Source: Axinella damicornis (lineage: Eukaryota > Porifera > Demospongiae > Axinellida > Axinellidae). From it: a stretch of DNA of 64,000 nt. Positions 59,344 through 64,000 of this stretch are shown here, piece after piece. The number at the start of each line of letters is the position of its first letter. The first letter of the stretch is position 1. The stretch covers positions 10,937,467-11,001,466 of the forward strand of contig OZ007513.1 of assembly GCA_963931865.1 (NCBI GenBank), in the 5' to 3' direction. A program made the position numbers and the translations under genes. The notes under the pieces are model-generated. The model made no database searches, was not told the origin of the DNA, and saw only the letters and a list, made by a program, of their open reading frames with translations.

Positions 59344-60496
59344 GATTCCCCCCCAAACACTCCAGCTTCCCCCCAAAAATTTCTAACAATTAATTCAGTA
59401 AAAGTAGTGTCAGGAACTGCAGCATGTAGCTACACCTGTGTGCTTTGTACCGTCTCATGTTACACTGCATAGTGTTTCCATACTATTTCTCAGAGTGCCT
59501 CAGAACCACTCTCAGAAGGCTCAAAATTCCAAAATTTACTGGGGGGCATGCCCCCAGACCCCCATACAAATTGCGTCGCTGTATTAAGTTGCCAAAGGTC
59601 TGCCAGGAGGAAGTCTAGCATGACTGTCACATGCATACACACTGGACACTATGACCTCAATTTTGTCTCAGAGTGCCTCAGAACCACTCTGAGAAGGCTC
59701 AAAGTTCCAAAATTTTCTAGGGGGGCATGCCCCAGACCCCCCCTACAAAAATTGTGGCCTACGGCCGCAATCCCCCATCCACTCATGACCTCCCCCAAAC
59801 TCAAAATCCTAGATTGAACCCTGCATGTAGCCCATAGAGGTTTGCATTGCAGCCCAAGTTGGTTGAGGGAATCTCGAGCAGAAAATCATTCATGCTGTGT
59901 ACAAACTGCAGCTGCATGGTTCCCTCTAGGCCTGAGGAAAACCTTCTAATGACAATTAGAGGCCTGATTTTCAATAAGTTCCCAAATATGCTCATATTAT
60001 GCTTACACAACTGAGGATGACAAAAAACACTGCATGCATGTAATTCACAAAATCATACTCAAGACAGCTAGTCTGCGTCTGTAAGTTCACTTGCTCACTT
60101 GTGCATGCTTGTTGGTGCTGCGGTATATATACATGTAGCTACAGGCTCTGCTTGATCATTGCGTGGGCAATTTTGAAAAATTTGCGTGGGTGTAAAGCCA
60201 TGCATATAGTAAAATTATGCTCAACACATCCCTAGCTACGTAGCTAGGCCATGCACTCTAGTGGCATCGGGCATGCCCTCCCTCCCGCCGTTACTGACCG
60301 CGGCAGCAGCAAACGACAAGTAAAGCGGCGAATGCTTCTGCTGGCATAAGACTGTGACGCCGCATAGCTAGTTACACTTTAGCTAAAGTTCGTTGCAGGA
60401 ATTGGCATGCAAGGGGAACGCGTGCAGCAGTCCCCGAAAAGCATTGCACAGTAGCACAACTGCATGATGTGTGTATGTACGAACAAGTGCACTCAC

Positions 60497-60683
60497 CAGC
60501 AGCTTTTGCAGCAGCAACGCGTGAAACTCGACGATAGTGACTGCAGGCGTGCACTGAACTGAGTAGCGGGCTAGCAGGAAATGGCCGAACTAGACCGTGA
60601 CTTGCAGGGAGAGAGGAAACTGCAAACTGCGCAGCAGGCAACCTTGCACTACTAGCTGTTGCGATGGACTGCGGAGATTTATA
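60497..60683 (-). promoter_or_regulatory. MCO2 TATA box and non-coding leader exon
   Basis: On the minus strand TATAAAT lies at 60683-60677, placing the start near 60650. The leader ends AAGCTGCTG at a GTGAGT donor. CAGTTTCCTCTCTCCCTGC and GCAGTCACTATCGTCGAGTT match the MCO1 leader. Promoter activity is inferred from position and paralogue conservation. Confidence 0.6.
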
Positions 60684-60739
60684 TTTGTTTGTGCCACAAT
60701 AGAGAAGCCATTCACTTTCATGTGATGTCATTGCTCAAA

Positions 60740-61200
60740 AGTGTGACCGTCCCATCTCCGCCATGTCTTTCACCGTATGGTAGCTAGCTAGGAGAGATAG
60801 GCTTCCCCGTCATCAAGCCGCAAGGGACGCTGGAAATCACGGCTGTAGTCGTGATTCCCCGCGCTGCGCACGCGTGCAGTGATTTCCCGCTTCAACTTTG
60901 CTCGGTTCAAAGGTCAAGTATGCGGTCGAGAAAGCGAAATCGGACAGATGTCTGGGTTCTTGGTCTTCTGCCGTCGGGAGGAACCAAGGCAAGGGAGAAA
61001 CCAAGGCAAGGTTGCGATACGGTTTCTTAGCTATGCGCATGCACCCAGTGGTTTAGATAAACACTTGGCCTCCCTGTGTACAAGCCGTATACAGAGGTCA
61101 GAGGTCACGCCACCATAGTCTCAAAATGATGATAATGAAATATGCATGTGAACTTTGACCTCTACTGAGTTCCAGTCTATTACACCAGGGCTCATGTATG
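60740..61200. other. No gene recognised
   Basis: Upstream flank of MCO2. It includes ATATGCATGTGAACTTTGAC and a nearby AGGTCAGAGGTCACG, relatives of arms in the 146-948 palindrome, and no supported coding exon. Confidence 0.4.
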
Positions 61201-61210
61201 ATACAATGCA

Positions 61211-61768
61211 TAGGCGGCAGAACTGTGGGGGCACTGGGGTCCCGTGCCCCCACAAATGCGAAATACCTTCCTGGTGCCCCCACGAAAGTTTGCGCCACGT
61301 CTCGTTCCCAGTCTGTGAAACACTGCTGGGAACGAGTCACGGCCAGCTAGGCGATCCATAATCTGGAGGCCACGTGGCAACAACAGCCGAGAGGAGTTTC
61401 TCAGCTTTGCGTCGACTAAAGACTTATTTACGATCGAGTATGAGTGAGGAGCGTCTGAACAACTTGTTGTTGTTGTATGTACATAAGCATAGGGCTGATA
61501 GCCTAGACCTAGCTCACATTGGTGATTTATTTGCGTCAGCTAATAGTAGACGTCAGGAGTTTTGTGGCAAGTTTGTGTAACATTGTTGGTGAGTACTATG
61601 TGAAATTAGCCACCCCTTTGTGTAATATGTCTGGAGTATTTTTGTGTAACATTGTTGGTGCTTCCCCCCCCCCCCCCCCCCCCCGTCCGTCCGTTCAACA
61701 GCCTCCCCCTAAAAAAAAAATCAGGATAAGCCAGTGCCCCCCCTAGTTGAAACAGCTTCCACTGCCTA
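61211..61768 (+). mobile_element. Deleted hAT transposon keeping a transposase C-terminus
   Basis: The ends are TAGGCGGCAGAAC and GGAAGC...ACTGCCTA in inverse, flanked by tacaatgc and tgcaatgc (7 of 8 identical), an 8-bp hAT-type duplication. Inside, 61374-61580 encodes the hAT dimerisation region (ERSFSALRRLKTYLRSSMSE, then RLNNLLLLYVHKHR). The catalytic RNase-H part is missing, so the element cannot move on its own. A TCTCGTTCCCAG hairpin and a 21-bp poly(C) lie within it. Confidence 0.8.
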
Positions 61769-62377
61769 TGCAATGCTGTACTTTAATTAAACAACCCACA
61801 ATTTAGTCATGCAGCCAAAGCAGAGGAATACAGAATTGAACAACTTCTACAATGAATTACTCTGACATAGTGCAGTATCCAGTATGTATTGTGTATGAAT
61901 GTTGGCTTGTTACATCAGCACTAATGTACCCACATACTCCAGACGTACTTTACTGTACTGACCTAATGACTTATTGTATAGCTAGGTGAACACCTGCACT
62001 CGCATTGTTTTAGTGATACTGCACTGCATGCACTCACTCAGAGGAGGGAGGACACGATCACGTGATGCACTTTTAATTGCGAATCAGTGAGCTCATAAGT
62101 ATAGGCTGTACACTTGAACTGCGAAGTCGATTTACTTGGGGCGCCCGAGATCTGCCAATTTTGAAGTCGCAGTACATGATACTCAGTAGAGCATTAATTT
62201 TACAGATCAAGCGCCCTGGTGTTGTCCACTGCTACGACCGAGTATACATTTTATATGCATTCAACAATGCTAGGAATGATAACTAACCATGTGATTTTGT
62301 CAAAACATGACGTCGTGTCCTCCCTCTGACCCTCATTGTGCTGGGGCTTAACGAGCAATTGGTATGATCCACCAATA

Positions 62378-62787
62378 GACCATTTTCCATGTCACTTCCT
62401 GTATACTAATTAATCAACATTGCTGGATTGCCCTGATTTTCTTACTCCTAGAATAATACTGTGTGAGATACTTAGATGATATCTCAAGTTTGAGTGCATT
62501 AACATTTTTAGCTTGTTGTTTTCCAGAGTTACGTACAGTGCCTAGTGAAGTTTGTCCATTTCCCATAGAGAATGACATTGTGGGGGGGGGGGGGGGGGGG
62601 GGGGGGGCTAATACATTCTCTATGGAAAATGGACAAATTTCTCTGGCTCATAATTCTTGTACTCAACGAGCTAATGCTATAGATATCATCTAAGTATCTC
62701 ATACTGTACATTGTAGGTGAAAATCAGGCCAATCCAGCGATGTTGATTAATTAGTATACAGGAAGTGACATCACGTAGAAAATGGTC
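62378..62787. mobile_element. Foldback element with poly(G) at its centre
   Basis: The arms of ~190 bp start GACCATTTTCCATGTCACTT and end in its near inverse (GAAAATGGTC). CATTGCTGGATTG, ATGATATCT and TCCATTTCCCATAGAGAATG all have inverted partners. A 26-bp G run (62582-62607) occupies the loop. Confidence 0.85.
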
Positions 62788-63169
62788 CATTGCTGTTTTG
62801 TGTTACAGTAGGTGCTAAGGAAGCAGATCGATTCCCTCACTTCTATTTCAAGTCTGCAAGTCTGAACATATCATCAAATGTGCGTCATCCTTGGTCCACT
62901 ACTGTATTGTACCTGCTGTCGGGTGCACCCAGCAGGAAATTGAATTGCATACTAGAAGGTATACCTTGTATCTTTCTTGGTTACTGAAGAAAGCATCATG
63001 GGCGTAGCTAGCATTGAGGCAGAGGAGGCAGTTGCCTCCTCACTTTTCTGAATAATGACACATGTGTCCGGAGTCCTAGATCCTCGCACACGCCGCATAC
63101 GATGTGCGTTCGATCTGATGACAGAGACAGGAGCTAGGCTGACCATGAGCCGGTGTATATACTCTTAAC

Positions 63170-63358
63170 ACGGATTGTGCTGCAAGTCTGGGACAGTCAG
63201 GGCACCGGCATATTGCTGTACCATAATTTTTGAGAGCAACTGTTTGCACGCACAGCGGAAGTAATGAATCAACACATGAATAATTAATTAGCTCAAAATT
63301 TTTGCCGCCCGCAGGACTCCATGCCTCCTTGGTCTCCAAACCCTAGCTACGCCCCTGA
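63170..63358. repeat. GGGGCGTAGCTAGG-family repeat, inverse copy
   Basis: Reverse complement of 58183-58360; it ends CCTAGCTACGCCCCTGA. A related GGGCGTAGCTAGC end occurs at about 63000. Confidence 0.65.
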
Positions 63359-64000
63359 GCGTACCTATACTGCAGAGGTTTGCAGGTTTGGTTGAGGAGC
63401 ACTAGGTACGCGCACATTCTGTGGTGGGCATAATGGGCAAATTTGTCTGTGAAGCTTAATGCCGGCATAATAGGGTTAATTTGGGTCCATGGTGTCATAG
63501 TTTGAATGGCTGAAATGCCACGCATACAATGGCTGCAGACGCAATGGCTGAAATTTGTAGTTGTACAGAGTTCCAGTCGCACGAGTCTACGTCTTTGTCC
63601 TAATCCGAGGCAGGTACTGAAAAGACTGTTTCTTTGCTGGACAGGCTGAAGTGTCCTACCCCTTCGGTGTTGAGCAGAACTCGCAAAGTCCATTGCAATG
63701 TTGGTCAACTAATGGTGGGATAATATGTGCACAGCATAAATTAATGTCAAGCAAAATAGGTAGGAATTAAAACAAACCATAATTGTGAGCATCTGAGCAT
63801 AGCATAATAGGGAATTGCTCAAGCGTACATAATTCAATAATTGAACCAGAACACTTGTCATAACTTGATTTTGCATGCATGAGTGATCTGGTAGTGAGCT
63901 GTGTTCCCTCTACAAACCTGCAAAACTCAGTATTAATTTTGTACCTACTCTTTTTGCTGAGCAAGCTTGCTCCACCTCCTACTAGCACCTGTTAGACCAA
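63359..64000. other. No gene recognised
   Basis: Short unsupported frames to the window end. Confidence 0.4.

Larger units (their letters stand above)
57673..60496 (-). other. Probable 5' intron of MCO2
   Basis: The CACCTGCAG acceptor lies just upstream of the ATG, and the GTGAGT donor at 60496 matches the arrangement in MCO1. The span holds a 20-bp minisatellite, an R1 copy, a poly(G) run and other repeats. Confidence 0.6.

Noticed and set aside
60372..60731. 119-codon minus-strand frame as a separate small protein
   Set aside because: It overlaps the inferred MCO2 leader exon and crosses its GTGAGT donor; similarity to the MCO1 leader is at nucleotide, not protein, level.

Overview
The window is animal nuclear DNA. 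Coding sequence is split by GT-AG introns, gene families are metazoan (tetraspanins, a lysosomal di-N-acetylchitobiase, Golgi carbohydrate sulfotransferases, laccase-type multicopper oxidases), and the space between is crowded with small inverted-repeat transposons. The mix suggests an early-branching marine invertebrate, and a sponge is my best guess, but nothing in the sequence fixes the species. I see no prokaryotic operons, rRNA, tRNA or CRISPR.

Layout. 1-3.9 kb is repeats, including an ~800-bp palindrome with an expanded GC hexamer. 4-9.6 kb holds a tetraspanin (TSP1) whose exons 3-8 are clear and whose 5' end is doubtful. 10.4-12.3 kb is a dead LINE reverse transcriptase on the minus strand, split by another repeat. 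13.5-14.6 kb is a single-exon chitobiase (minus), divergent from an intact eight-exon tetraspanin (TSP2, 14.9-25.6 kb) whose introns are packed with transposons and minisatellites. 26.2-28.0 kb is an unidentified two-exon reading frame with CxxC and basic segments. 31.4-37.1 kb holds two tandem CHST15-like sulfotransferases; the second has a 1-base deletion. 37.5-46.0 kb and 52.2-60.7 kb are two copies of an ~8.5 kb segment, each carrying a multicopper oxidase on the minus strand. The last 4 kb is transposon debris, including a deleted hAT element.

Main result. Both multicopper-oxidase reading frames contain a phase-1 splice donor (GTAAGT/GTAAGG) shortly before the stop of the long ORF. Downstream on the same strand lie phase-1 exons for Thr-rich linkers and somatomedin-B-like (TINAG-type) cysteine-rich modules. 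The frames join exactly in both copies, so the proteins are probably secreted laccase-like oxidases with C-terminal SMB-like modules: one module in MCO1, two in MCO2. Each gene also has a matching upstream TATA box and homologous non-coding leader exon.

Functionally the intact genes point to the cell surface, secretory pathway and extracellular matrix (tetraspanins, sulfation of glycosaminoglycan-like chains, secreted oxidases, lysosomal glycan turnover). The genes look like locally duplicated pairs rather than a coordinated system.
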